A stretch of 64,000 bases of DNA from Jiella soli (GTDB lineage: Bacteria; Pseudomonadota; Alphaproteobacteria; Rhizobiales; Rhizobiaceae), in the NCBI RefSeq assembly GCF_020615385.1, contig NZ_JAJAVB010000007.1:1-64000 (forward strand), given 5' to 3'. How positions within the stretch are numbered: position 1 is the first letter of the stretch; every line of letters begins with the position of its first letter. Position numbers and translations under genes: made by a program. The notes below the pieces were generated by a model. It made no database searches and was not told where the DNA came from. It saw only the letters and a program-made list of their open reading frames with translations. Positions 10,942 to 20,016 of this stretch are shown one piece after another.

Positions 10942-11414
10942 CGTCCGCCGTCCCGTCCGGCCGAGGCGAGATTGCGCGCCCGCGCGAGTTCGTCATTGGT
11001 GCGCGACAGGCGGACCGCGAGGCCGCGCATCACCTCGGTGGCGATCTCCGGGAACTGGCGGACGAGTTCGAGGAACGCTTCCTTGCGGATGCGCAGGGCG
11101 GACAGGCCCGTCCGCGCCGTGACCGTCGCGGTGCGCGGGACGTCGCAGAGGATCGCGACCTCGCCGACGATGTCGCCGACCTTGAGCGTCGCCAACTCGT
11201 AGTCACCGGCCTCGGTGGCGATCGACACCGCGGCCTCGCCCTCGACGATCACATAGGCCGCATCGCCCGGATCGCCCTGGCGGCAGAGCGTCTGTCCAGC
11301 GCGGTAGGCGACGGTGTCCGACGTATAGGCGATCAGTTTCAGCCGCGTCGGCTCGATGCCGGCAAACAGCGGAACCGATCTCAGAAGACTCATCTCGGAT
11401 TTGAGCAGCGTCAC
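10938..11414 (-). CDS. Cyclic nucleotide-binding domain protein (Crp-like sensor domain only)
   Basis: 158 aa. GTG is chosen because a strong GGAGG sits six bases upstream; an ATG at 11480 would overlap the preceding gene and has no such site. Residues 14-125 form one cNMP-binding domain, with the phosphate-binding cassette GEVAIL (84-89) and PRTATV (93-98), including Arg94 that normally contacts the cyclic phosphate. A short, charged C-terminal helix follows and there is no helix-turn-helix, so it is not a transcription factor. It probably acts as a stand-alone effector or regulatory subunit for a neighbour. It lies 46 bp after the ABC-like gene and overlaps the MBL gene by 4 bp. Confidence 0.88.
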   Translation of the reverse strand: MTLLKSEMSLLRSVPLFAGIEPTRLKLIAYTSDTVAYRAGQTLCRQGDPGDAAYVIVEGEAAVSIATEAGDYELATLKVGDIVGEVAILCDVPRTATVTARTGLSALRIRKEAFLELVRQFPEIATEVMRGLAVRLSRTNDELARARNLASAGRDGGR

Positions 11415-11460
11415 ATCATACCTCCGACCGCCCGGCCTGTCCTGCGCACCATCTGCGACC

Positions 11461-14166
11461 TCACGCCGGCTCTCCGACACGGCTGTCCGCTGCCTTGCGT
11501 TCGCCGATCATCCGACCCTCCCGGAATTCGATCGCCCTGTCGAACAGCTCGGCGTGCTCGGCATGGCTGAGGACCCAGACGATGGTCTGCCGCGGCGTAT
11601 CCAGCGTCTCGCGCGCAGCAAACACTTTTTCGATGATCTGGCGCTGGCTGGATCCGTCCAGCGCCGACATCGGCCGATTGAGGACCAGGAGGTCCGCCCG
11701 TTTCAGGAGCGCCCGGGCGAGGCCGAGCTTCTGCTGCTGGCCGGCGGAGAGCCGCTTGGCGCCGCTGCCGATGTCGAAGCCGAGCCCGATCTCGAACACC
11801 ACCTCCGACAGGCCCGTCTCCCTCAGGGTCTCGATCATGACCGTGTTGATGCGGGCGGCGGCCTCGGCAAAGCGGGTCGCGATCCGGCCGAAGAGAATGT
11901 TGTCCTGGACGCTCGCCGCCGGGTTAATGGCCCCCGGATCGTAGATCGCGATCGCGTCGCAGGCCTCGTTGCGGTTCCCGTCGAGGAAGCGCTGCCGGCC
12001 CCTGAGCACGGCTTCGCGGATTTCGTCGGTGAGGAGCCCCAGGCGATGGCGCGGCTCGACATAGCCGAAGGCGAGCTTGTGAAAGGCGCGGCGGTCCTTG
12101 GCGGAGACCTCGCCGTCGCCGCTCACCCGCCGCAGCGCGGCCCGGAAGAACTCGACCTCCTCCGGGCTCATCAGATCCATGTTCTCGAGCAGCGGATTGT
12201 CCGGCGACAGCTCGCCGAAGATGTCGATCAGCGTGCCCGCGATCTGCCGGCCCATCTCGAACAGCGTGTCGTCGAGCCCGGTTTCGCCCAGGGCCGCGAC
12301 GATCTCCGGCCGCGCGGCGACGGGCGCTCCGTCGTCGAATTCCGGCCGCGCGATGCCGAAGACGAGGTTCTCGAAGAGCGTCGCGTAATGCGAATAGCGG
12401 GCCGGGTCGAAGCTCTCGAAATAATCCTCGTCGCCGCCCTCGTCGAGCCGGGCGCGGAAGCGGGCCCGCGCTTCGAGGATCCGGGTTTCGAGATCCCGGC
12501 TCATGCCCTCCGGCACCCGGTTGCGCAGCCCGAGCCGGGCGATGTCGATCCGCATGTCGCAGACTTCCAGGACCTGTGCGAGACGCGCGGACAGCTCTTC
12601 CGGCCCGGCGACGCCGGCCGCCTCGTAGTCGATCCAGTCGTCGCGGATGTCGAGGTCGAGATTGCCCGACAGGCGCGCCTCCTCCAGACGGACCCGCTCG
12701 TCCTCGCCGGTGCGCGTCTCGCGCCGCAGGGGGACGTGGCGCAGGCCGTAGACGAGCGCGTCGCGGATCGACATCTGGGCGAAGTAGAGACCGGAGGCGG
12801 CATAGGCGACCCGCCGGCCGACAAAGGCTTCGGGCAGTCCCTCCAGCGACTGGCCGTCGATGCTGATCCGCCCGCCGGCGGCCTCGGCCAGCCGGACCAG
12901 TGCGTCGGCGAAATACTCGCCGCCGCCGCCGACCGAGCCGGTGAGCGCCACCGTCTCGCCCGGGGCGAGCCGAAGGCTCGTCGATTGGAGAAGTTCGTTG
13001 CCGGCTTCGTCGGTGATCTTCAGTCCGCTCACCGCCACCTCGCGGGAGATATGTGCCGGCCTGTCGAAGACGACCCTCTGGATCTGCGGATCGACCAGGT
13101 CCGGCATGGTGAACTGCTCGCGGATCTGGGCGTATTTCGACTGGACGTCGACCCGGTACTGGTCCCAGGCGATCAGCTCCTTCAGCGGCGACGGCAGGTC
13201 CTTATAGGCGGCGATGACGGCGACGAGCTGGCCGATGTCGAGCCGGCCGGAAATCACCAGATAGCCGCCGCCGAGATAGAAGATGAACGGCGTCATCTGG
13301 GCGAGCAGGTTGTTGAGGAAGTTCACGAAGAACTTCCAGCGGAAGAAGTCGTAGCGGATCCAGAGGATCTTGCCGAGCCGGTCGCCGAGTTCGGCCCGTT
13401 CCCAGTTGGACGTGTCGTTGGTGCGGATCGAGGGAATGCTCTCTACGATCTCGCCGATCCGTCCCGACAGGAGCCGCGCGGTCAGCTGCCGGGTGCGGGC
13501 GAGCACCACCAGCCGCCGGCGCATGCGCGGGATCAGGAGCAGCTGCACGGTGACGATCGCGACGGCGAGCATGCCCAGCCAGAAGTTCTGCAGGACGATG
13601 AAGACCAGCGCCGTCGCCGCCTGGCTGAGGAGCAGAGCGGGGTCGGCGAAGGCCGAGCCGCCGAAGCCGCCGACCGGCTCGGTCTCGTCCTTGATCATCG
13701 ACGCGATCTCGGGCCCGCGCACCTGCTTGAAGCGGCCGGTCGGGAAGCGCAGCACGCGGTCGACCAGTTGGTAGCGCAGCCGGCGCAAGAGCCGCTCGCC
13801 GAGCTGGCCCTTGTAGTTCGACAGGTAGAACTTGAAGAGGCCGTTGACGATGACGAAGAACAGGAAGGTGCAGCTGAGGCTGACCAGGACGCCGAGCCGG
13901 TCGAGTTCGATGCCGTCGGACAGCTGCCAGCTGCCGCCGCCGAGGAAGCCCGGCAGCGGGATCGAGACGGCGAAGACCGTCTCGGTCTGTCCCGGGCTCC
14001 AGTTTCCCTGGATCGGGCCGTTGACGATCCGCTTCGGCAGGTCGAGCGTCAGATAGTAGAGCGGCAGCGAAACCAGAAGCACCGCGAAGAGCCAGAGCTG
14101 CTGCGGGCGGGTATGGCGCCAGACATAGGCGAAGATGCTCTCGTCGAGCACGTCCTTGTCGGCCAT
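11461..14166 (-). CDS. ABC-exporter-like membrane protein with degenerate nucleotide-binding domain and large insertion
   Basis: 901 aa. Residues 1-345 form a type-I exporter membrane domain (several hydrophobic segments starting LWLFAVLLVSLPLYYLTLDL). The nucleotide-binding domain follows but is abnormal. The P-loop is GSVGGGGEY (410-418), with no Lys or Ser/Thr. The Q-loop glutamine is absent (AYAASGLYF). Walker B reads LLVLNRP (about 826-832) in place of the usual LxLDEP. Still conserved are an LSAGQ signature (about 806-810), the SALD D-loop and a switch His (LSHAEH, about 868). Between P-loop and signature lie about 395 residues instead of about 110, so an insertion of roughly 280 acidic residues is present. 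It starts 1 bp after the double ATPase gene. ATP hydrolysis looks unlikely; a regulatory or receptor role is inference. Confidence 0.85.
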   Translation of the reverse strand: MADKDVLDESIFAYVWRHTRPQQLWLFAVLLVSLPLYYLTLDLPKRIVNGPIQGNWSPGQTETVFAVSIPLPGFLGGGSWQLSDGIELDRLGVLVSLSCTFLFFVIVNGLFKFYLSNYKGQLGERLLRRLRYQLVDRVLRFPTGRFKQVRGPEIASMIKDETEPVGGFGGSAFADPALLLSQAATALVFIVLQNFWLGMLAVAIVTVQLLLIPRMRRRLVVLARTRQLTARLLSGRIGEIVESIPSIRTNDTSNWERAELGDRLGKILWIRYDFFRWKFFVNFLNNLLAQMTPFIFYLGGGYLVISGRLDIGQLVAVIAAYKDLPSPLKELIAWDQYRVDVQSKYAQIREQFTMPDLVDPQIQRVVFDRPAHISREVAVSGLKITDEAGNELLQSTSLRLAPGETVALTGSVGGGGEYFADALVRLAEAAGGRISIDGQSLEGLPEAFVGRRVAYAASGLYFAQMSIRDALVYGLRHVPLRRETRTGEDERVRLEEARLSGNLDLDIRDDWIDYEAAGVAGPEELSARLAQVLEVCDMRIDIARLGLRNRVPEGMSRDLETRILEARARFRARLDEGGDEDYFESFDPARYSHYATLFENLVFGIARPEFDDGAPVAARPEIVAALGETGLDDTLFEMGRQIAGTLIDIFGELSPDNPLLENMDLMSPEEVEFFRAALRRVSGDGEVSAKDRRAFHKLAFGYVEPRHRLGLLTDEIREAVLRGRQRFLDGNRNEACDAIAIYDPGAINPAASVQDNILFGRIATRFAEAAARINTVMIETLRETGLSEVVFEIGLGFDIGSGAKRLSAGQQQKLGLARALLKRADLLVLNRPMSALDGSSQRQIIEKVFAARETLDTPRQTIVWVLSHAEHAELFDRAIEFREGRMIGERKAADSRVGEPA

Positions 14167-14167
14167 G

Positions 14168-16135
14168 TCAGCCCGCGCTCCCCTGCCCGTCCGCGGCGTC
14201 CGCCGCGTGCGCGAGGAAGTCGAGACTGGCGGCGCGCACGAAATGGCGGGGGCGCACCTCGAGCAGCGGCGGCAGCGGCGCATCCGTGGAGACCGTGAAC
14301 GGCGCCGGCCAGTTGCGCCGGCCGAACTTGCCGGCGGCCGGCAGATTGTCGAAGTCGAGCGGCCGGGCCGGATCGGCGTGGGGAACCGCCCGCATCAACA
14401 GCCGGGTATAGGGGTGGAGCGGCTTGCGGAAGAGTTCTTCGCGCGGCGCGACCTCGACGATCGCCCCGTCGCACATCACCACGATCCGGTCGGCGAAATG
14501 GTTCACCACCGCCAGATTGTGCGAGATGAACAGATAGGTCAGGCCGGCGAGCTTCTGCAGGTCCTTGAGGAGGTTGAGGATCTGCGCCTGGACCGAGACG
14601 TCGAGCGCGGCGACCGGCTCGTCGCAGATGAGGATTTCCGGCTCCAGCGCCAGCGCCCGGGCAATGCCGATGCGCTGGCGCTGACCGCCCGAGAACGAGT
14701 GCGGATAGCGCGAGGCATAGGAAGGCTCCAGCCCCACCGCCTTCAGGAGCCGTTCGATTTTGGCCCCGGTGTCGCGGGGATCGCAGAGGCCGTGGACGTC
14801 GAAGGGCTCGGCGAGGATCGCGCCGACCGTCATGCGCGGATCCAGCGAGGAGAACGGATCCTGGAAGACGTACTGCATGCGCTTGCGTATGGCGAAGAGC
14901 GTCTGGCGGTCCGCCGCGACGAGATCGACCGGGCCGCCCGGCCCGTCGATCACGATCTCTCCCGAATCGACCGCGACCGCCCGCATGATGGCGCGGGCGA
15001 GCGTCGTCTTGCCGGATCCCGATTCGCCGACGAGCCCGACGCTCTCGCCCCGCCGGATCGTCAGCGAGACGTCTCTGAGGGCGTGGATCTTCAGGAGCGG
15101 CGAGCGGCCGAAGATCCGCCGGTCGCCGCGCAGGGAGAAGCTCTTGTTGAGGTTCGAGACCGAAAGCAGCGTCTCGCCCGGCGTCCCCGAGGACTTGCGC
15201 CCCATCAGCGCGTCGGGGTCGACCTTGATCTCGCGGATCGGGGTCAACCGGCGCTGCTCTCCGAGCTCGAAATCGGGCACCGCCTTCATCAGCGAGATCA
15301 GATAGGGGTGGCGCGGCCGGTTGAAGATCGCCTCGGTCGGGCCGGATTCGACGACCTTGCCGTGATGCATCACCACGACATCCTCGGCGAGATTGGCGAC
15401 GACGCCGAGATCGTGGGTGATCAGGAGCACCGCCATCTTCAGCTCACGCTGAAGGTCGCGCAGGAGCTTCAGCACCTGGGCCTGGAGGGTCACGTCCAGC
15501 GCAGTGGTCGGCTCGTCGGCGATCAGGAGCGAGGGCCGGCAGATCAGCGCCATGGCGATCATCGCGCGCTGACGGAGGCCCCCCGAGAGCTCGAAGGGAT
15601 ACATCTTCACCGCCCGGTCGGGCTCGGGGAACTGCACCAGCCGCAGCGTCTCCTTGACCCGTTCGGCGATCTCGGCCCGGCCGACCCGCTCGTGGATCGC
15701 GATCCCCTCGCCGATCTGGTCGCCGAGCGTATGCAGCGGCGAGAAGGCGGTCATCGGCTCCTGGAAGACCATGGCGATCGAGCGGCCGCGAATCGCGCGG
15801 AACTGCGGCGAGACGCGCGGCAGCGTCGCGAGGTCGACCTCGCCCATCGTATCGTCGCGAAACAGGATGCTGCCGGAGGTGATCACGCCGCTCTTCGGCA
15901 ACAGGCCGAGGATGGCCTGCGAGGTCACCGACTTGCCGGAACCGGATTCACCGACGACGGCGACCGTGCGGCCGGGCGGGACTGCCAGCGAGAGCCCGTT
16001 CACCGCCTTGACGGTGCCGGCCATCGAGCGGAATTCGACCGAGAGATTGTCGATGGCCAGGAGGGCTGGCCGGTGGGCCGCAGCCGGCATGGGGACGACA
16101 TCCCGAAACTCCAGAACCGGCGCCTCGCTAGCCAC
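14168..16135 (-). CDS. Peptide-type ABC transporter ATPase, two fused nucleotide-binding domains (DppD-DppF-like)
   Basis: 655 aa with a GTG start; GGGGGAG lies just upstream. Domain 1 (about 25-290) has P-loop GESGSGKS, signature LSGGLRQR and Walker B LLIADEPTTALD. Domain 2 (about 325-600) has GESGSGKTT, FSGGQRQR and LICDEPVAALD. Both end in the HPYT/RHPY C-terminal motif typical of oligopeptide importers. Both sites look intact, unlike the ABC-like protein encoded next. It is probably the energiser of the permeases at 6639-8791, although it lies in a different, convergent operon that continues into the cyclase/cNMP-binding/MBL genes. Confidence 0.93.
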   Translation of the reverse strand: MASEAPVLEFRDVVPMPAAAHRPALLAIDNLSVEFRSMAGTVKAVNGLSLAVPPGRTVAVVGESGSGKSVTSQAILGLLPKSGVITSGSILFRDDTMGEVDLATLPRVSPQFRAIRGRSIAMVFQEPMTAFSPLHTLGDQIGEGIAIHERVGRAEIAERVKETLRLVQFPEPDRAVKMYPFELSGGLRQRAMIAMALICRPSLLIADEPTTALDVTLQAQVLKLLRDLQRELKMAVLLITHDLGVVANLAEDVVVMHHGKVVESGPTEAIFNRPRHPYLISLMKAVPDFELGEQRRLTPIREIKVDPDALMGRKSSGTPGETLLSVSNLNKSFSLRGDRRIFGRSPLLKIHALRDVSLTIRRGESVGLVGESGSGKTTLARAIMRAVAVDSGEIVIDGPGGPVDLVAADRQTLFAIRKRMQYVFQDPFSSLDPRMTVGAILAEPFDVHGLCDPRDTGAKIERLLKAVGLEPSYASRYPHSFSGGQRQRIGIARALALEPEILICDEPVAALDVSVQAQILNLLKDLQKLAGLTYLFISHNLAVVNHFADRIVVMCDGAIVEVAPREELFRKPLHPYTRLLMRAVPHADPARPLDFDNLPAAGKFGRRNWPAPFTVSTDAPLPPLLEVRPRHFVRAASLDFLAHAADAADGQGSAG

Positions 16136-16230
16136 TGCTCCCCCTGTCCTTTCCTTGACTTGCCACTTGAATGGGACGCTAGCAGCAGATCCGTAACAAA
16201 GCGACGACTAAAGCTTAACCAGCCTTAACC

Positions 16231-17376
16231 CTAGCCACCCGCCTCGCCGCGGATCATCGCCTCGATCATCGCCGCCGTATGTTCGGCCCCGTCCAGATCG
16301 ATCCGGCGCCGCTCGCCGCTCTCGCGTTCGAGCGTCTTGGCGATCGCGCCGGAAAGCGTCTGCGGCCCGAGATCTCCCGCTGCAAGAATGGTGAGGAGCC
16401 CCAATTCCTCGAGCCGCCGGGCCCGGAACAGCTGTTCGGTCTCCTCGGCCGCGTCATAGGGGATGACGATCGCCGGCGCCTCGGCGCGCAGGAGGTTCAT
16501 CACCGTGTTGTAGCCGGCCTGCGAGATCGACAAGGCGCAGCCGTCGAGCCGTTCCTGGAAGTCGGCGGCGAAGCGTTCGACGACGATGCCTGCGCCGGCC
16601 TGCTGCTTCAGCGCCCGGAAGTCCGCTTCCGGAAAGCGCGGACCGGTGAAGATCCGCCAGGTCCGGTCCTTGAGCGCCGTCAGCGGCCGCGCCGCGATCG
16701 CCGCCTCGAACAGGGCGCCGGCCGCCGCGCCGCCGCCGGCCGAGACGATGACGTCGCCGGTCTTCGCGCCCGAGCGCCCGCCCGCCGGCTCGGTGACATA
16801 GCCGGTATAGCCGATCAGCTCCGCGATCTCGCCGGCATGCGGATAGGTCTCGCCGAAGGTGAAGAGCGTCGGATCGGAATGGACCAGCACCCGGTCGAGC
16901 GTCCGGCGGGCGATGTCGAGGCCCTTGCGGGCGCGCTCCGGATGCTTGGTCGCGACCAGGATGTCGCGCACCGAGGTCGCGCATTTCACCCGCGGCTTGT
17001 CCTCGGCGGCGAGCGAAAGAAGCGGTTCCAGCTCGAAGCCGAACCGCCAGCGCCCGAAGGGATACATTTCCAGGAGCACGACGTCCGGCCGCGTCCGCCG
17101 GTAGAGGTCGAGCAGCGCGTCGCGCCGCATCGCCCGCCAGGCCTCGGTCACCGGCTCGCCGGCCTCGTCATAGAGCACCTTGAAGTCGGCGTCCCGGATC
17201 GAGACCTGCGGCAGCTGCACGACGTTCGCCCGCGCAAACGGGATCTCCGCGACGGGATGGCCGCCGAGCGCGACGGTCACCTCGATGCCGCGATCCGCCA
17301 GCGCATTGGTGATCAGCTCGCCGCGCCTCAGATGGCCGACGCCGAGAAGATGCTGGACGTGGAACAGGACGCGCAT
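16231..17376 (-). CDS. Predicted glycosyltransferase, MurG/MGT-like GT-B (GHLRR family), copy B
   Basis: 381 aa. The N-terminal FHVQHLLGVGHLRRGE motif is shared in form with the protein at 18533-19801 (YSHDTFGLGHLRRC), so the two are paralogues. The C-terminal half has a GG-rich donor site (VSAGGGAAAGALF) and SQAGYNTVMNLL, the typical nucleotide-sugar-binding turn of MurG/UGT-type inverting enzymes. Its ATG shares one base with the stop of the GT4 gene upstream (TGATG). Predicted cytoplasmic or membrane-peripheral; donor and acceptor unknown. It is the last gene of the glycosyltransferase group, 95 bp before the transporter ATPase gene. Confidence 0.82.
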   Translation of the reverse strand: MRVLFHVQHLLGVGHLRRGELITNALADRGIEVTVALGGHPVAEIPFARANVVQLPQVSIRDADFKVLYDEAGEPVTEAWRAMRRDALLDLYRRTRPDVVLLEMYPFGRWRFGFELEPLLSLAAEDKPRVKCATSVRDILVATKHPERARKGLDIARRTLDRVLVHSDPTLFTFGETYPHAGEIAELIGYTGYVTEPAGGRSGAKTGDVIVSAGGGAAAGALFEAAIAARPLTALKDRTWRIFTGPRFPEADFRALKQQAGAGIVVERFAADFQERLDGCALSISQAGYNTVMNLLRAEAPAIVIPYDAAEETEQLFRARRLEELGLLTILAAGDLGPQTLSGAIAKTLERESGERRRIDLDGAEHTAAMIEAMIRGEAGG

Positions 17377-18536
17377 CAGACTGCCTTTCGAAACTTGGCT
17401 TCCCGCTGGCCTTCTACGGCAGCGGTCAGCGCCCGGTCGAGGGCCGCGGCGGCGACCGGCAGATCGTGGCGCTCGCGCACATGAAGCTGGGCCGCGGCCC
17501 CCATCGTCCACCGGAGCGGCGCATCGTCGATGAGCCGGCTTATCATCTCGGCGAACGCCACCGCGTCGCCCTCCGGGGCCAAGAGGCCGGTGACGCCGCC
17601 CGAGACGACATTGGCGACGCCGCCGCTCAGGCCCGCCACGACCGGCAGCCCTGCCGCCTGCGCTTCCAGGAAGGCCATGCCGAAGGCCTCCTTCACCGCC
17701 GGCCAGACATAGAGATCCACGGCCGCACAGAGTTCCGGCAGGTCCGTCTCAGGCACCGCCCCGAGATAGTGGACGTGCGGGTTCTCCTGCCCGAAGGCTG
17801 CCCGGACCTCGGCCTCGGCCGGCCCCGCGCCGGCGACAACAAGCCGGAAGGGCGACTCGACCCTCTTCAGCGCCGCGGCGAGGATCCTGTAGGACTTCAG
17901 CTTTTGGTCCGCCCGCATCATGCCGACGGCGAGGAGCAGCGGCGTCCCGTCGTCGGCGATGCCGAGGCGGGACAGAAGCCGCGCCCGCGCGTTCTCGCGT
18001 TCGCCCGCCGCCGCGACGAAGGGCCGGGCGTCGAGAAACGGCGGCAGATCGAGATACGGGGTCCCCGGCCGCAGCGCCGGCAGGACGCAAGGCCGGTCGG
18101 CTGGATTGAGACCCAGGACGAGATCGGCGCGGGAAAGTGCATCGAGGCTCGCATGATAGCCGCGATCCCAGGGGCCGCCGCGTTGCTTGCCGGCGAGCGA
18201 GGCCTCGGCGACGACATAGGGAATGCCCCAGGCTTCACTCAGCCGCGGGCCGAGCCAGTCCGGTGCCTTGTGATAGAAATGATAGGTCAGCCAGAGATCA
18301 TACGGCGGCCTGCCGCCGCTCCTGCGCTCCATGCGATCCGCCAGGCGTTCGCCGAGCCGGCGGAGCCGCGCCTGGCGCTCCGGGTCTCCCGCATCCCAGC
18401 TGCGCAGGCGCGAGACGACCGCCACCTCGTGCCCGGCGAGGCGCAGCGCCGCGATCAGCCCGCGCGCGACGGTGCGGTCGCCGGACGGCCTTGGATCGTC
18501 CGGCGCCTTCATCGGCGCATAGAAGGCGATTCTCAT
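17376..18536 (-). CDS. Glycosyltransferase family 4
   Basis: 386 aa. MRIAFYAPMKAPDDPRPSGDR is followed by a GT-B acceptor domain and a donor domain with AVGMMRADQKLKSYRIL (about residue 205), PAVKEAFGMAFLEAQAAGLP (about 290) and the GLLAPEGD loop. These are classic retaining GT4 features, with the EAFG E-x7-E motif. It is sandwiched between two GHLRR-family enzymes, overlapping them by 1 and 4 bp. Probably part of repeat-unit assembly of a surface polysaccharide or glycolipid. Confidence 0.9.
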   Translation of the reverse strand: MRIAFYAPMKAPDDPRPSGDRTVARGLIAALRLAGHEVAVVSRLRSWDAGDPERQARLRRLGERLADRMERRSGGRPPYDLWLTYHFYHKAPDWLGPRLSEAWGIPYVVAEASLAGKQRGGPWDRGYHASLDALSRADLVLGLNPADRPCVLPALRPGTPYLDLPPFLDARPFVAAAGERENARARLLSRLGIADDGTPLLLAVGMMRADQKLKSYRILAAALKRVESPFRLVVAGAGPAEAEVRAAFGQENPHVHYLGAVPETDLPELCAAVDLYVWPAVKEAFGMAFLEAQAAGLPVVAGLSGGVANVVSGGVTGLLAPEGDAVAFAEMISRLIDDAPLRWTMGAAAQLHVRERHDLPVAAAALDRALTAAVEGQREAKFRKAV

Positions 18537-19801
18537 CCGTGGCCGGCACCGGAGGCGGGCCGCGCGCGCTGGCCGACCCAGCGGCGGTCGACGGAGCGAG
18601 CGGTTCGTCCGTGCCGCCCGGCGGCGATGGTCTCGTCGGTCAGCCGGCAGATCACTTCGAGGCCGCCGAGGATTCCCTCGACCGCGGCCGAGCGCGGCCG
18701 GGCCTGCGTCCGCAGGGCACCAATCGCCGCGGCCATGACCGCGGCATCGGCGGATGTGTCCGGGTCCAGCATGCGCGTCAGGCCGAGCACTTCGGCCTGG
18801 CGGGCGCGGATCTCCTGCTCGAGCCGCGGCTGCTGGCGCGGCACGATCACCGCCGGCTTGTCGAAGGAGAGGATCTCGCAGAATGTGTTGTAGCCGCCCA
18901 TGGCGACGACGCCGACGGAATGCTCGAACATCGGTTCGATCGAGGCGGCGAAGGTGATCGCGTCGACATCGGGAAGCCGGGCGACGCGCCGCTGGAAATC
19001 CGCCTGGTTGCCGGAGTCCATGAACGGCCCCATGACGATCTTGGCACGCACGCCGATCTCGGCGCCGCTCTCATAGGCGCGCAGCACCCAGTCGACGAGC
19101 ATGGCGCCGTCGCCGCCGCCGCCGGTGGTCACGAGGACGAACGGCCGCGGTTCCTCGAACTCGCTCTCGTCGGCCGGCAAGGCGCCCGAGGGATCGTCCG
19201 CGCGCTGGAGGTAGCCGGTGAAGACCGCCTTGTCGCGCACCGCCTGGCTGACGCCGACGCCCTCCAGCGGGTCGCAGATCTCGGGCAGGCCGTAGACCCA
19301 GATGTCGTCGTAGAGATGCTCGATCGCCGGGAAAGCTTCCTTTCGGCGCCATTCCTCGGCGAGGCGCGACGGCTCGTCCATGATGTCGCGCAGGCCGAGC
19401 ACCAGCCGCGTGCCGGTCGTCTTCAGATAATGCAGGCTGGCCTCGACCTCGCCGCGCATGCCGAGCGGCTCCTTGTCGACCAGGAAGACGTCTGGATCGA
19501 AGATCTCGGCGGTCTTCTTGATGATCGCCGAGCGGATCTCGGTCAGGTCCTCGATCGACAGGCCCGGATTGGACGGCGCATAGGAATCCGCCCCGAGCTT
19601 GACCACACCGGGCACCCGGATGAAGTCGACCTGCGGCGGGAACGAGAAGGAGCCCACCACCGGCGAGCCGGCGATGATCAGCACGGACGTCTCGGGTCGG
19701 TGCGCGACGAGAGCCTGGGCGATGACGCGGCAACGCCGCAAATGCCCCAGGCCGAACGTGTCGTGACTATAGATCAGCACGCGCGGAGGCCTGGCCTGCA
19801 T
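18533..19801 (-). CDS. Predicted glycosyltransferase, MurG/MGT-like GT-B (GHLRR family), copy A
   Basis: 422 aa. The ATG at 19801 is preceded by AGGAG with about seven bases spacing. VLIYSHDTFGLGHLRRCRVI at the N-terminus matches the paralogue at 16231-17376. Donor-site elements are VTTGGGGDGAMLVDWV (about residue 220) and MGGYNTFCEILSF (about 310). A Pro/Arg-rich tail of about 40 residues follows the domain. First gene of the three-enzyme unit. A 215-bp gap without recognisable signals separates it from the GNAT-like gene upstream. Confidence 0.82.
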   Translation of the reverse strand: MQARPPRVLIYSHDTFGLGHLRRCRVIAQALVAHRPETSVLIIAGSPVVGSFSFPPQVDFIRVPGVVKLGADSYAPSNPGLSIEDLTEIRSAIIKKTAEIFDPDVFLVDKEPLGMRGEVEASLHYLKTTGTRLVLGLRDIMDEPSRLAEEWRRKEAFPAIEHLYDDIWVYGLPEICDPLEGVGVSQAVRDKAVFTGYLQRADDPSGALPADESEFEEPRPFVLVTTGGGGDGAMLVDWVLRAYESGAEIGVRAKIVMGPFMDSGNQADFQRRVARLPDVDAITFAASIEPMFEHSVGVVAMGGYNTFCEILSFDKPAVIVPRQQPRLEQEIRARQAEVLGLTRMLDPDTSADAAVMAAAIGALRTQARPRSAAVEGILGGLEVICRLTDETIAAGRHGRTARSVDRRWVGQRARPASGAGHG

Positions 19802-20016
19802 GCTCACTCCTGGCGCACGGACCGTATCATTGCGTCGGCACACTGGCCTCTTTCCTTTCGCAGCGCAAGACGTGGGTCGGCGTCGAAACGAATGCAACGC
19901 CGGGTGATGCATTTGGGCGATGGTCCCGGGCAGGGAAGCGCCGGCGGCCGGCGACGGAGCGTTCGTCTCGCCGCTTCCGGCCCCGGTCCGGCCCGTCTCG
20001 GGCAGAGCCAACGCCG

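Noticed and set aside
11415-11480. ATG at 11480 as start of the cyclic-nucleotide-binding protein
   Set aside because: It overlaps the preceding gene and lacks a Shine-Dalgarno sequence; GTG 11414 has GGAGG at ideal spacing and starts where family homology begins.
11356-14298. A 980-codon plus-strand frame opposite the ABC-like gene
   Set aside because: Shadow of the real gene. The minus strand has membrane segments and recognisable NBD motifs.
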